A stretch of 60,782 nucleotides of DNA from Bacteroidota bacterium (lineage in GTDB: Bacteria > Bacteroidota > Bacteroidia > Cytophagales > Cytophagaceae), in contig JAEWYS010000017.1 in the NCBI GenBank assembly GCA_023458555.1, forward strand, positions 1 through 60,782, written 5' to 3'. Made by a program: the position numbers and the translations under genes. Shown one piece after another: positions 8,330 through 17,225 of the stretch. Within the stretch, counting starts at the first letter, position 1, and each line of letters starts with the position of its first letter. The notes beneath the pieces were generated by a model that was not told the DNA's origin, did not search any database, and was given only the letters and a program-made list of their open reading frames with translations.

Positions 8330-9256
8330 CTAGGGACTTCCGGCAAGCAGCTTTTCAATTTTAGGCTGCATACCTGCTTTGCCCTGCAATCCTCCTGTAT
8401 GCAAAGCTATTATTGTTTTGCCTTTTTCAAAATATCCTTTGCTGATAAGGTCAAGAAGCCCGAAAAACATTTTAGAAGTATAAACAGGATCCAAAGGTAT
8501 GGCAAAGGAAGATTCAAAAGAAGCGATAAAGCTTGCAAGCTTTTTGTCGATACGGGCATACCCGCCGAAATGATAATCATGACAAATATGCCAGCCCGGG
8601 AGATTTGTGCTATTATTTTGAGAAAGAAGATTCCGGACTTCTTCTTCCAGATAGTTTTCTGCCCGAAGGGCTGCAAAGCCAAGTACCTGCGCAGCTGGCG
8701 GGACTCCTGCGATAAGTCCTGCCATCGTGCCGCCGGTCCCAACCGGAGTACAGATATAATCAAAAGGAAAGCTAATCTCGGTGACCAGCTCACTGACACC
8801 TTTGACGGCAAGCGGACCGGAGCCGCCTTCCGGGATGAGATAGAAATCTCCGAACTGTTCGCGGAGCTGCCGGATTAGCTCCGGACTATCTTTTTCGCGA
8901 TATCTGCTACGATCCATATAGTGGATCTGCATGCCTGCGTCCCGGGCAAAGGACAGTGTCGGATTGAGGGGAAGAGTTTCTTCGCCGCGGATAATGCCGA
9001 CAGACCTGAAACCATGCATTGCAGCGGCGGCAGCAGTGCTGTATATGTGATTGGAAAAGGCTCCGCCAAAGGTGAGCAGGGTGTCCTTATTCAGGTTCCT
9101 GGCTTCCTGAAGGTTGTGTTTCAGCTTACGCCATTTGTTACCGGAGACAAGGGGGTGAACCAGATCATCCCGTTTGATGTACAGCTGTATACCTGCTTCA
9201 CATGTTTCAGGACTTATGATTTGCTGAACGGGAGTGGGTGAACTGGTCTGCATCAT
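8330..9256 (-). CDS. D-cysteine desulfhydrase / ACC deaminase family PLP enzyme
   Basis: A 308-residue fold-type II PLP enzyme. The PLP lysine is K41 in SGNKWRKLKHNL, the family signature. The phosphate-binding loop is CTPVGTGGTMAGLIAG, and TFGGAFSNHI supplies the substrate-carboxylate loop. This group includes 1-aminocyclopropane-1-carboxylate deaminase and D-cysteine desulfhydrase, which cannot be told apart from sequence here. At about 310 residues it is slightly shorter than classical ACC deaminases. It is the first gene of the operon running to dsbD, 28 bp ahead of the dipeptidase, which favours a sulfur amino-acid substrate. Confidence 0.85.
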   Translation of the reverse strand: MMQTSSPTPVQQIISPETCEAGIQLYIKRDDLVHPLVSGNKWRKLKHNLQEARNLNKDTLLTFGGAFSNHIYSTAAAAAMHGFRSVGIIRGEETLPLNPTLSFARDAGMQIHYMDRSRYREKDSPELIRQLREQFGDFYLIPEGGSGPLAVKGVSELVTEISFPFDYICTPVGTGGTMAGLIAGVPPAAQVLGFAALRAENYLEEEVRNLLSQNNSTNLPGWHICHDYHFGGYARIDKKLASFIASFESSFAIPLDPVYTSKMFFGLLDLISKGYFEKGKTIIALHTGGLQGKAGMQPKIEKLLAGSP

Positions 9257-9449
9257 CTGATCTTGTCCTGGCTTTTAGCGGATACTGTATTCATGACCGG
9301 ATAATCTAACTATTTTGTCGCAGATTCGATTGGAAAAATCTGTTTTTGTAATGATTGTTTTGTCTGGCATTATTGCATTTCTGCAGGGGTCATAGCGGTC
9401 AGCATGCAAACATTTGCAGGAAGATAGCGCCCAAACGTCAAAATGTATA

Positions 9450-9457
9450 TACCTTTG
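9450..9457 (+). promoter_or_regulatory. -7 box (TAnnTTTG) of the pseudouridine synthase gene
   Basis: TACCTTTG matches the Bacteroidota sigma-ABfr -7 box. The predicted start codon at 9463 lies only about 5 bases after the box, where transcription would begin, so the mRNA may be leaderless or nearly so. No good -33 TTTG is found at the usual distance. Confidence 0.5.
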
Positions 9458-9462
9458 TACGG

Positions 9463-10503
9463 ATGATGACAGACGAAGAGCTATTTGACGGAACAGAAGA
9501 TTCGGAGCTATACGAGCATCACCGGATTGTAGTGGATCCCGGCCAGACTTTGCTGAGGATTGATAAGTTTCTGATGGACCGCCTGCCCAATGCCACCCGC
9601 AATAAGGTGCAAAATGCCATAAAGGCTGAAACAGTACAGGTCAATCAGGGCGGAATCAAAGCCAGCTATAAGGTGCGTCCGGGAGATGTGATCACCGTTA
9701 TGCTGCCGCAGCCACCACGTGAGGATGTGGTAATTCCTGAAAATATACCGCTGAATATTGTCTATGAAGATGATGACCTCCTTGTTGTCAATAAACCGGC
9801 AGGTATGGTGGTACATCCGGCTTATCAGAACTGGACCGGTACGCTGGTCAATGCGCTGGCCTGGCATTTTGAGCATCTGCCAACCGGGAGAAACGGAGAA
9901 GGGAGACCCGGACTGGTACACCGTATAGATAAGGACACCTCCGGGCTGATGGTAATTGCAAAAACGGAATATGCGATGACACATCTTGCCAGGCAGTTTT
10001 TTGATCATACTATCCAGCGCCGGTATCGGGCACTGGTATGGGGCGTGCCGGAAGCAGAGCAGGGAACCATAACAGGACATGTAGGACGCAGCCTCAAGGA
10101 CAGAAGAGTGATGTCTGTGTTTCCGGATGGAGAGTTTGGTAAACATGCGGTGACACACTATACATTGCTGAAAGATCTGCGCTATGTGTCATTTATCGAG
10201 TGCAGGCTGGAGACAGGGCGTACTCACCAGATACGGGCCCATATGCGGCATATTGGCCATACGTTGTTTAATGATGCTACGTATGGCGGAGATAAAGTGC
10301 TGAAAGGAACAACTTTTTCCAAGTATCGGCAGTTTGTAGATAACTGCTTTAAGCAGATGCCGAGGCAGGCCTTGCATGCAAAGTCACTTGGTTTTATACA
10401 TCCTGTCACAAAGCAGGAGTTGTTTTTTGATTCGGAGCTTCCCGATGATTTTTCTGCAGTGCTCGATAAATGGGAACGCTATGTTACGGATGTGGAACAA
10501 TAA
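9463..10503 (+). CDS. RluA-family 23S rRNA pseudouridine synthase (RluD-like)
   Basis: A 346-residue enzyme from MMTDEELFDG. It has an S4 RNA-binding domain at about 30-90 (LRIDKFLMDRLPNATRNK), then the catalytic domain with nucleophile D156 in LVHRIDKDTSGL, and the family motifs ARQFFDHTIQRRYRALVWG and GRTHQIRAH. It isomerises uridines in rRNA. The length and S4 domain match RluD or RluC, and I lean to RluD. I moved the start downstream of the first in-frame Met (9355), because the earlier 36 codons lack family similarity and contain the promoter box. It is followed 66 bp later by tpx. Confidence 0.9.
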   Translation: MMTDEELFDGTEDSELYEHHRIVVDPGQTLLRIDKFLMDRLPNATRNKVQNAIKAETVQVNQGGIKASYKVRPGDVITVMLPQPPREDVVIPENIPLNIVYEDDDLLVVNKPAGMVVHPAYQNWTGTLVNALAWHFEHLPTGRNGEGRPGLVHRIDKDTSGLMVIAKTEYAMTHLARQFFDHTIQRRYRALVWGVPEAEQGTITGHVGRSLKDRRVMSVFPDGEFGKHAVTHYTLLKDLRYVSFIECRLETGRTHQIRAHMRHIGHTLFNDATYGGDKVLKGTTFSKYRQFVDNCFKQMPRQALHAKSLGFIHPVTKQELFFDSELPDDFSAVLDKWERYVTDVEQ

Positions 10504-10569
10504 GACGATATCCGGATTGACTTTTAAGTATTTTAAAAACTGACTATAAACAATTTAATTATTTTTTAA

Positions 10570-11076
10570 ATGGCTACTATAACATTGAAAGGTAAAACCA
10601 TACATTCGGTTGGCAATCTGCCGGAAGTTGGCTCGAAAGCAAAAGACTTTGACCTGATCACTGCCAATATGAACCGGGTGACGCTTAAGGACTATAAGGG
10701 GAAAAAGCTTCTGCTTAATATTTTTCCAAGTGTAGACACGGGAACCTGTGCCATGTCTGTCAGAAAGTTTAATGAAATGGCCGCTAAAATGGAGAATACA
10801 GTGGTCTTGTGTGTGTCCAAGGATTTACCGTTTGCGTTTAAGCGTTTTTGCGGAACAGAGAATATTCAAAATGTACAGGCTGCTTCGGATTTCAGGAGTG
10901 GTGAGTTTGGCAAGGCTTATGGAGTAACACTGACTGATGACTCTCCCATGGAGGGCTTGCTGGCCAGGGCCATTGTTATTATCGATGAAGAAGGCAAAGT
11001 GATCTATACGGAGCTCGTACCGGAGATTGTTGATGAACCGGATTACGAAAAAGCTCTGGATGCGCTGAAAGAATAA
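10570..11076 (+). CDS. tpx: Thiol peroxidase Tpx (atypical 2-Cys peroxiredoxin)
   Basis: A 168-residue peroxiredoxin. The peroxidatic cysteine is C60 in SVDTGTCAMSVRKF and the resolving cysteine is C94 in FKRFCGTENI. This spacing is typical of the Tpx subfamily, in which both cysteines are in one chain. It reduces hydrogen and alkyl peroxides using thioredoxin in the cytoplasm. Length, order and the LLARAIVIIDEEGKVIY strand match the family closely. It is monocistronic or co-transcribed with the pseudouridine synthase, and is followed by a strong bidirectional terminator. Confidence 0.95.
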   Translation: MATITLKGKTIHSVGNLPEVGSKAKDFDLITANMNRVTLKDYKGKKLLLNIFPSVDTGTCAMSVRKFNEMAAKMENTVVLCVSKDLPFAFKRFCGTENIQNVQAASDFRSGEFGKAYGVTLTDDSPMEGLLARAIVIIDEEGKVIYTELVPEIVDEPDYEKALDALKE

Positions 11077-11133
11077 AAGTTTTAACGGATAGGCTAAAAG
11101 CAGACGTTAATAAAAGATTTTGTTTTTTCTATC

Positions 11134-11186
11134 ATGGACTAAAAACGGGAACGGTATACTGTGCTCTGCTCCCGTTTTTAGTCCAT
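11134..11186. terminator. Bidirectional terminator between tpx and the T9SS adhesin gene
   Basis: Perfect 17-bp arms ATGGACTAAAAACGGGA and TCCCGTTTTTAGTCCAT with a 19-nt loop lie between two convergent genes. The stem carries its own A-run and T-run but no long T-run follows, so it may also act partly as a bidirectional insulator. Confidence 0.7.
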
Positions 11187-11194
11187 AATGGAAA

Positions 11195-14100
11195 CTATTT
11201 TATGGCAATCTTTAAAACAGAAGCCTTGTTATCTGTTACGATATTTAAAAAGTAAATACCAGCTTCATAATCTGACACATTTATTGCTGTTCTTGAAACG
11301 AAAGAAATATTTTCGATTATTTTTCTTCCCTGTGCATCAATAATCGACACTGTCATCGGATCTGTATTTTCCGAAGTGATGGTTAACAGGTCTCTTGCCG
11401 GATTAGGATAAACATTCAGACCTCTGATGGCAGCATGGTTTGTTCCTGATACCAGTATGTCTACGGAGGTAGTTACTTCTGCCGAATCGCAATCATTGTG
11501 AAGTGTTGCCGTTACGGTATAATTTCCCTCGGTGGTGTAAGTGTGTGATATACTTGTAGCAGCGTTGCGTATAATGTGTCCATCCCCGAAATTCCAGTCC
11601 ACGAGACCTACATTTGCCACATTAATTAAAGCAAAGTTGACATGTTCATTTGTTATCTGGGTGTTGATTCTTTCGGCTGACGGTGCTTTCAGCATAGAAA
11701 CCTGGATTGCGTCTATCCCTGTACATCCGTTCGGGGCAGTAACCTGAACAGCGTAACTGCCGGGAGCGGAGACGACCAGCGTGTTCGTGATATTGTCTGA
11801 GCCGCTCCATATATAAGAGGCGCCCGGGTTTTGTGCATCCAATGTTAAGCTTTCCCCCTCACATATGATCGTATCGGTGCCTAAATTTACATATGGATTT
11901 TCATTATTGATAACCAGTGTTTCAATGTTTCTGGTACATGTTGTCCCTGGTTTCGTTAACCATATATAGTAGGAGCCCGGAAGTAAGCTATCAAATATAT
12001 TGGAGTTTTGCCAGATTGAAGGAGGATTTGCATCTGTACTGATTCCAAATTTAAGTTCCGTATGAGTGATCTTCAGGTTGGAAATAGCCTGGCGCATTGC
12101 ATCACCTCCGGTCAGTGCCCCAAAACAATGCCTCCAGCCGGAGACATCTTCATTAAGGTAGCTGACAGGAAGCTCCACCTTGTCGAAGATAACCGTGTCG
12201 TTTATGCTTAATGTAAGGACTCCGTGCAGTATAGTTATTTTTACCGGAACATTTTCCCGGTTTTTCCATAAAGAAAAATTGGGTGAAAATGCCAGTGTTG
12301 TGGCATCCGAAGGAGCCGGAGGAGAGGTATTGCTTTTCCCATAGATCAGGTAGATGCCTCTCATATTCGATCCGTTATCCGCTGCGTCAAAACTGATTCT
12401 TAACTTACTTCCTGAGCCATTATGGATATTGCTCTGATTTATTCCTGCATCGTCTCCGAAAGAATAGGAAATTCCATCGCCCCCACCTGTCCCCCAGATA
12501 TTGATTACCTGGTCTGCCGTAAGGTCAAACTCAACCGTCATGGAGTTAAGTAAACCGAGGCTGAACTGAGGAATGGCCAACACTGCTGCTCCGGAAATAG
12601 AAGTCGCAGAAGGTGTCAGCACCAATCGATTGCTGGTATACAGAGCGGAGCCGCTCAGGGTGATTTCCGGGCTGGCGGTTGTTAAATCATTCTGATATAT
12701 AATGCTTTCTGTTGCTTGCCCGAAATATTCATATAGCCGAATGGAACCTCCCTGATTAATACAGTTGTACGCCGTCAGGTCTGCTTTGGCACCAAATCCG
12801 ACGATGATCTCCTTTCTGACAGAATCTGATATTATCGAAGAGCATGTACTGGATGTATATTGATAATAGAGTACATATACAGAATCAGAACCGGGTGTGA
12901 ACGTAAAGGTATTATTGGCAGACCAGTCCTGCAGTACAGCGCTGTTTTCATCTGAAAAACGGTATTGCCATTGCCCGCCGTTGTTCAAAGGAACATCATT
13001 TTTCAGTTGAAGTGTGACAGGGTTACCGGGAGTACAGATTTCTAAAGGAAAGATATCAGCAGAAGGCGGGGCTTTGCTTATCAGCTGCAAGCTGACAAAG
13101 GCGGTATCTCTGCATCCGGCTTCATTGGAGCCGATTACAGAGTACGTTGTATTGTTCGCAACAGTCGCATTGACACTGCTGATATCCGTTTTATCCAGAC
13201 CGGCAGAGGGGGACCACTCATAAGTGTCTGCTCCGCCGGCAATCAGATTGACGGTTTCACCGTCACAGATCACCAGTTGAGTAATGTTGGTTGTCATGGC
13301 GGGAGATGCTATTACATCTAAAGTGGCTGCCTCAGAAATATATTGCTGCTGGGAAGCGATACAGGTTACACTGACTCTGTAGGAGCTGGTTGCGGCTGTC
13401 TGACTGGTAACAGCCAGTTCAGGAATTGTGGTTGTGTCAACATTGATCCATGAAGAGCCGTCATATTTTTGCCAGATATATTCTAATCCGCTCAATAAGT
13501 CAGTCTGAGAATACCTGATGGTACTTGTTTCGCCCTGACAAACCGTAGACGGAGTAACCGAAACAGTTGATTGTGCTGGTGCACCTGAACAGGATCCGAC
13601 TGGCTCATGAACAAAGATGGTTTGGGGTACATAGCTGTATCTTGCAGAAGCAGTTGGAGGAGAAGCCGGGTCGGGATTGCTGGAATCACTCCGATATAGC
13701 ATGCTCCTGTTATCTGTGCTACCGGAATGCTGTCGGAAAACCAGGCTGGAAAAACCAGGTGTATTTTCATCGATTGCAAGTACCAGATTATCGTTGCCGT
13801 TGTATAAAAAAGGAGTTTGCAGAGTGATCTCGAACCAGCCTGCATCAGAAACTAAGCCGGAGATATCTCCATTATAAACTTGTACAAGCCCTGTCAGGGG
13901 AATCCAGCCGGTAGTGGAGGTAAAGTTATTGGTGGTGGTATGCCCCATGTAAATAACCCAGTCTTTGGATTGTGTCACTGAGCCACTGGAATAATAAAAC
14001 TGTATTTTTGTGATTTCAGAGTTTACGCTTTGGACCAGCTCATTCATATCGGATTTGAAGTAAATCATTTGCGAATAGCTGTATCCGAAAGTACCCTGAG

Positions 14101-14242
14101 TTGGCAGATTAGATGTAGTCGACGTGCCCAGGTCCAGTGATGACAGGTAAGTAGTCTGGCTGTGCGCCTGGTTGCAGAAGATGGTATTTTCCAGAAGAAA
14201 GGTTAGAAATAATATCTTGGTTAAAATGGTTTTCAGGTGCAT
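11195..14242 (-). CDS. Large secreted adhesin-like protein with T9SS sorting domain
   Basis: A 1015-residue protein with a signal peptide at about 1-29 (ends AHSQ). The first 200 residues form a beta-rich domain (YLSSLDLGTSTTSNLP). Ig-like repeats with SVTPSTVCQGE and QLVICDGETVNL follow. Next comes a lectin-like jelly-roll around LTADQVINIWGTGGGDGI. A PKD domain near VDWNFGDGH then leads to the C-terminal type A T9SS sorting domain (LNVYPNPARDLLTI to SVLKIAIK). Such proteins are exported by T9SS, the tail removed, and the protein attached to the surface or released. The lectin-like part suggests glycan binding, but the ligand is unknown. It shares strand and export route with the protease gene upstream but has a terminator between. 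Confidence 0.85.
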   Translation of the reverse strand: MHLKTILTKILFLTFLLENTIFCNQAHSQTTYLSSLDLGTSTTSNLPTQGTFGYSYSQMIYFKSDMNELVQSVNSEITKIQFYYSSGSVTQSKDWVIYMGHTTTNNFTSTTGWIPLTGLVQVYNGDISGLVSDAGWFEITLQTPFLYNGNDNLVLAIDENTPGFSSLVFRQHSGSTDNRSMLYRSDSSNPDPASPPTASARYSYVPQTIFVHEPVGSCSGAPAQSTVSVTPSTVCQGETSTIRYSQTDLLSGLEYIWQKYDGSSWINVDTTTIPELAVTSQTAATSSYRVSVTCIASQQQYISEAATLDVIASPAMTTNITQLVICDGETVNLIAGGADTYEWSPSAGLDKTDISSVNATVANNTTYSVIGSNEAGCRDTAFVSLQLISKAPPSADIFPLEICTPGNPVTLQLKNDVPLNNGGQWQYRFSDENSAVLQDWSANNTFTFTPGSDSVYVLYYQYTSSTCSSIISDSVRKEIIVGFGAKADLTAYNCINQGGSIRLYEYFGQATESIIYQNDLTTASPEITLSGSALYTSNRLVLTPSATSISGAAVLAIPQFSLGLLNSMTVEFDLTADQVINIWGTGGGDGISYSFGDDAGINQSNIHNGSGSKLRISFDAADNGSNMRGIYLIYGKSNTSPPAPSDATTLAFSPNFSLWKNRENVPVKITILHGVLTLSINDTVIFDKVELPVSYLNEDVSGWRHCFGALTGGDAMRQAISNLKITHTELKFGISTDANPPSIWQNSNIFDSLLPGSYYIWLTKPGTTCTRNIETLVINNENPYVNLGTDTIICEGESLTLDAQNPGASYIWSGSDNITNTLVVSAPGSYAVQVTAPNGCTGIDAIQVSMLKAPSAERINTQITNEHVNFALINVANVGLVDWNFGDGHIIRNAATSISHTYTTEGNYTVTATLHNDCDSAEVTTSVDILVSGTNHAAIRGLNVYPNPARDLLTITSENTDPMTVSIIDAQGRKIIENISFVSRTAINVSDYEAGIYFLNIVTDNKASVLKIAIK

Positions 14243-14436
14243 GGAGGTAAGAGCGGTTAGAATTGAATGAAACTATGGTTGCCCGATTGATAAAAGTAAG
14301 GGTTACCGTAAGCAATTCAAATTTATAATTGCTGAAATTAGATGAGCAAGAGAATTTTTAATGAGGGTACTATGTGTTTTGCCTATGGATAATTCGCTAA
14401 AGCACATGAGAAAAATAAACTGGCATATAATAAAAA

Positions 14437-14468
14437 AAGCGAGACAACCGATTAGGATTGTCTCGCTT
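14437..14468 (-). terminator. Intrinsic terminator of the subtilisin gene
   Basis: On the minus strand AAGCGAGACAA pairs perfectly with TTGTCTCGCTT around a 10-nt loop and is followed by a T-run, 70 bp past the protease stop codon. It separates this gene from the adhesin gene. Confidence 0.9.
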
Positions 14469-14538
14469 ACATGAAAGGGGAATGCTGTATTTGTATTCCC
14501 TCTTATATGTTATGATCCAGGTACAGCATATTGTTGCT

Positions 14539-16776
14539 TTACTGCTTGATAAACGAAGCCTGTTTTACTCCGTTTTGTCCTATGATACGTACCAGATACA
14601 GCCCGACAGGATATGAAGCACCGAGCCTGACAGATCCGCTGCCGCTCAGGGTTTCGATAATCTGTCCTTCTACATTGCTCACCATGATTGTGCTGTGTCC
14701 CATGTTTTCAGGAATCGTCAGCATGGTCTCCGTCGTGAATGGATTTGGCGCAGCTATGGCATCGGCTTGTCCCGAGCTTACATAGGTTAGTTCGTGCTGA
14801 GCAGCTCCCAGTCTGTATGCAGGAGGTGTAGCAGAGTTGGAAAAGTAAAGGGCATAATCTCCTGACTTTTCGACAAGAACAACGTTGCTGCCGTCAAGGT
14901 TAACCCAATAGTCGCCGTCAAGTCCTGTAAATCCGATACTGGAAGTAATTGCGATTTCCGGGGTAGAAGTATGAAGCGAGTATGTGCCATAATCCGGGAT
15001 ATTTGTATAGGATCTTGGAACTCCATCCGTTGTCTCCAGAGTAAACTGATATAATCCGCTTGAGCCTCCCCACCAGTTAAGTACACTGTTGAATACGTTG
15101 CTCAGGTTGGGTCCACCGCATCCCAATGTATGTACATAGGAAAACTGACGGAATCCGTTTGGTATGGCGCTGCCTCTGGGAACACTGAAAGTAGTGAGCA
15201 GATCAGGTCTTACCAGTGCTACTGCTTCTTCCGCGTTGAGCAGCCCATAGCCCATTTCATTATTCCAGTCACCATTAGGTCTTCCCGTAGTGGTTGAATA
15301 GGTATAGCTTCCTACTTTTTGTGCGGTCTGCTCGATGATATCAACCAGATCTTCTCTGGTAAGATCAGGATTGAGAGAATAAAGTAATGCGGCAACACCT
15401 GCTACGTGCGGAGCAGCGGCAGAAGTTCCGTTGAAGGTATATGTATATCCGCTGGAAATAGTTGTGGTGGGTACCAATACACCAGGAGCAGTTACGTCAA
15501 GCTGCGTGCCGTAGCTGCCACCCCACCACGATTCACCGTCGCAGGAAGTGGGGCTTTTACGCTCACCACACGGGCTTCCTGCTCCTACCACCAGAATGTC
15601 CGGGTTGAGGCCGGCAGGATTGGTAATTGCTCCGTCGGTATTTCCTGCTGAGAATACAACAGTAGCACCTTTACCGCCTCTGCCATACTCGATCGCATCA
15701 GCAATGGCGTCTTCGATAACGGTAGTCCACCATGCGTCATAATACCATGAGTTGCTGATGACATCTGCTCCGTTTTGCCATGCGAAGTTGATCGCGTCTG
15801 CAAAAGCAGCAGGAGTACTTCCGCCTGATCCGTATGCGATACTGACGGACATTAGCTTAACATTGGGTGCAACACCCGCATTGGCAATGCTGTTGTGAGC
15901 TGCTCCGATAATGCCGGCGCAAGGCGTACCATGTGAGCCTCTCAAAACACTTGGAGAGGTTCCGGTATGGGCATCATAGCTCAGGGCTGTCATGTTGGGA
16001 AGATCAGGATGATCAAGCTGAACGCCATCGTCTACTACCGCTACTATGATAGATGAATCTCCTTTTGTACAGGTCCAGGCTCCGCATGCCTTGATGTCTA
16101 TGCCTGCGGTCCAGAAGCTGGCTCCTGTATTCAGAAGTCCCCACTGGCTCGGGAAAAGCGGATCATATGTGCAGTTTGTTTTTATTTCAAAAAGAAACTC
16201 GGGCTCTGAAGCAGCGAAGAAGCCGGATTCATAAAACACGTTGGCCAGATCCAGGGCATTGCCTTTGGATTGGCTGGTTGCCCCGAGGGTATACCATAGC
16301 GGCATAAAGGTATTATTCCCCTTGATAACCACTCCGTGCTCTTTGGCGAGTTGCTCCAGCAACTTTACGTCGCCTTTGTTTTTCAGCTTAACATAGAACT
16401 GGTCAGTAAGCGGGGCTTCTTCTCCGGCACTGTTTACATAAAACGGAGCTTCGTAAACGACGGCCGTACCTGCCATCTTCTGGATTTCATGATCGGATTC
16501 CACGATAGCTATTTCACGGGACTCAGGCTTAAAGTTTTTGTAAGGAACAAGGCTGCCAGGAGTGCTTGACTGGCTTGAGCTTTTGACCTGTACTCCGAGG
16601 GTGTTTAAAAGAGTTTTTCTGTCTGTTGCCTGCTGGTTATCGATGATCACCAGTTTTTTTTGCTCATTTGCAGATACGGGAATTTTTCTGCCCCGGTACC
16701 AGTAATAATCACTTTGCGCAAAAAGCGCCCCCAACGTCCATAAATAGACCGAAAGGAATAATAGTAGTTTTCTCAT
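14539..16776 (-). CDS. Secreted S8 (subtilisin-like) serine protease with T9SS sorting domain
   Basis: A 745-residue protein with a signal peptide ending at FAQ (20-21). An inhibitor-like propeptide region at about 85-195 precedes the catalytic domain. The triad is D249 (AVVDDGVQLDHP), H282 (GSHGTPCAG) and S452 (FNGTSAAAPHVAG), with oxyanion N379 in SAGNTDG. Several cysteines (TNCTYDP, SPCGERKSPTSCDG) suggest disulfides, as expected outside the cell. After about residue 510 come a beta domain and the T9SS tail (IMVSNVEGQIIETL to QASFIKQ). It is probably an exported, surface or released protease used for nutrition. Confidence 0.93.
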   Translation of the reverse strand: MRKLLLFLSVYLWTLGALFAQSDYYWYRGRKIPVSANEQKKLVIIDNQQATDRKTLLNTLGVQVKSSSQSSTPGSLVPYKNFKPESREIAIVESDHEIQKMAGTAVVYEAPFYVNSAGEEAPLTDQFYVKLKNKGDVKLLEQLAKEHGVVIKGNNTFMPLWYTLGATSQSKGNALDLANVFYESGFFAASEPEFLFEIKTNCTYDPLFPSQWGLLNTGASFWTAGIDIKACGAWTCTKGDSSIIVAVVDDGVQLDHPDLPNMTALSYDAHTGTSPSVLRGSHGTPCAGIIGAAHNSIANAGVAPNVKLMSVSIAYGSGGSTPAAFADAINFAWQNGADVISNSWYYDAWWTTVIEDAIADAIEYGRGGKGATVVFSAGNTDGAITNPAGLNPDILVVGAGSPCGERKSPTSCDGESWWGGSYGTQLDVTAPGVLVPTTTISSGYTYTFNGTSAAAPHVAGVAALLYSLNPDLTREDLVDIIEQTAQKVGSYTYSTTTGRPNGDWNNEMGYGLLNAEEAVALVRPDLLTTFSVPRGSAIPNGFRQFSYVHTLGCGGPNLSNVFNSVLNWWGGSSGLYQFTLETTDGVPRSYTNIPDYGTYSLHTSTPEIAITSSIGFTGLDGDYWVNLDGSNVVLVEKSGDYALYFSNSATPPAYRLGAAQHELTYVSSGQADAIAAPNPFTTETMLTIPENMGHSTIMVSNVEGQIIETLSGSGSVRLGASYPVGLYLVRIIGQNGVKQASFIKQ

Positions 16777-17225
16777 AAGATGTACAAAAAGTGTTAGGTT
16801 GTAATAAAAAATTAGTTGCCAGCTGGGAAAAACTAAATTTTGATTCTAAAATAGAAGATAAAGCCGAATGCAAAATTATCTTATGTATTTTTATATCTTT
16901 AATTTTTTGTTATGAAAATGACGAGGTTATGGACTGTGTCCGGATCGATTTTCTTCAGTATTGGAGTATTTTTAGTTTGGCTTTTCCTTTATTAATAATG
17001 GGTGAAGCCGGTGGTAGAAAAAGGCCGCTGGTCTGAGCAAAGTAAACTTATGCGGATGAATGAGGTCTTTAGTACATAATCCTTATATTTGCGCTCAAAA
17101 TTAAAATGGTCCGGGTTGAGATAAATCTCTGCCTGCGTGATTTTATGTTTTTTTACAAAAAGTCTTACTGTTGAACAGGTTGGCGGATGGTAAATATCGG
17201 TCACCATTAAAAGTTAACAATTCAA
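16777..17225. other. Divergent intergenic region between the protease and isocitrate dehydrogenase genes
   Basis: About 450 bp with no convincing gene. It contains a -7 box for the dehydrogenase (17084-17091), which would leave a 5' leader of roughly 130 nt before the start at 17226. I see no recognisable riboswitch in that leader. An 81-codon open frame at 16791-17036 has no coding character. Confidence 0.5.
17084..17091 (+). promoter_or_regulatory. -7 box (TAnnTTTG) of isocitrate dehydrogenase
   Basis: TATATTTG matches the Bacteroidota -7 box. It is the only such match found upstream of the gene and implies a long untranslated leader. No convincing -33 TTTG at 19-21 bp spacing. Confidence 0.45.
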
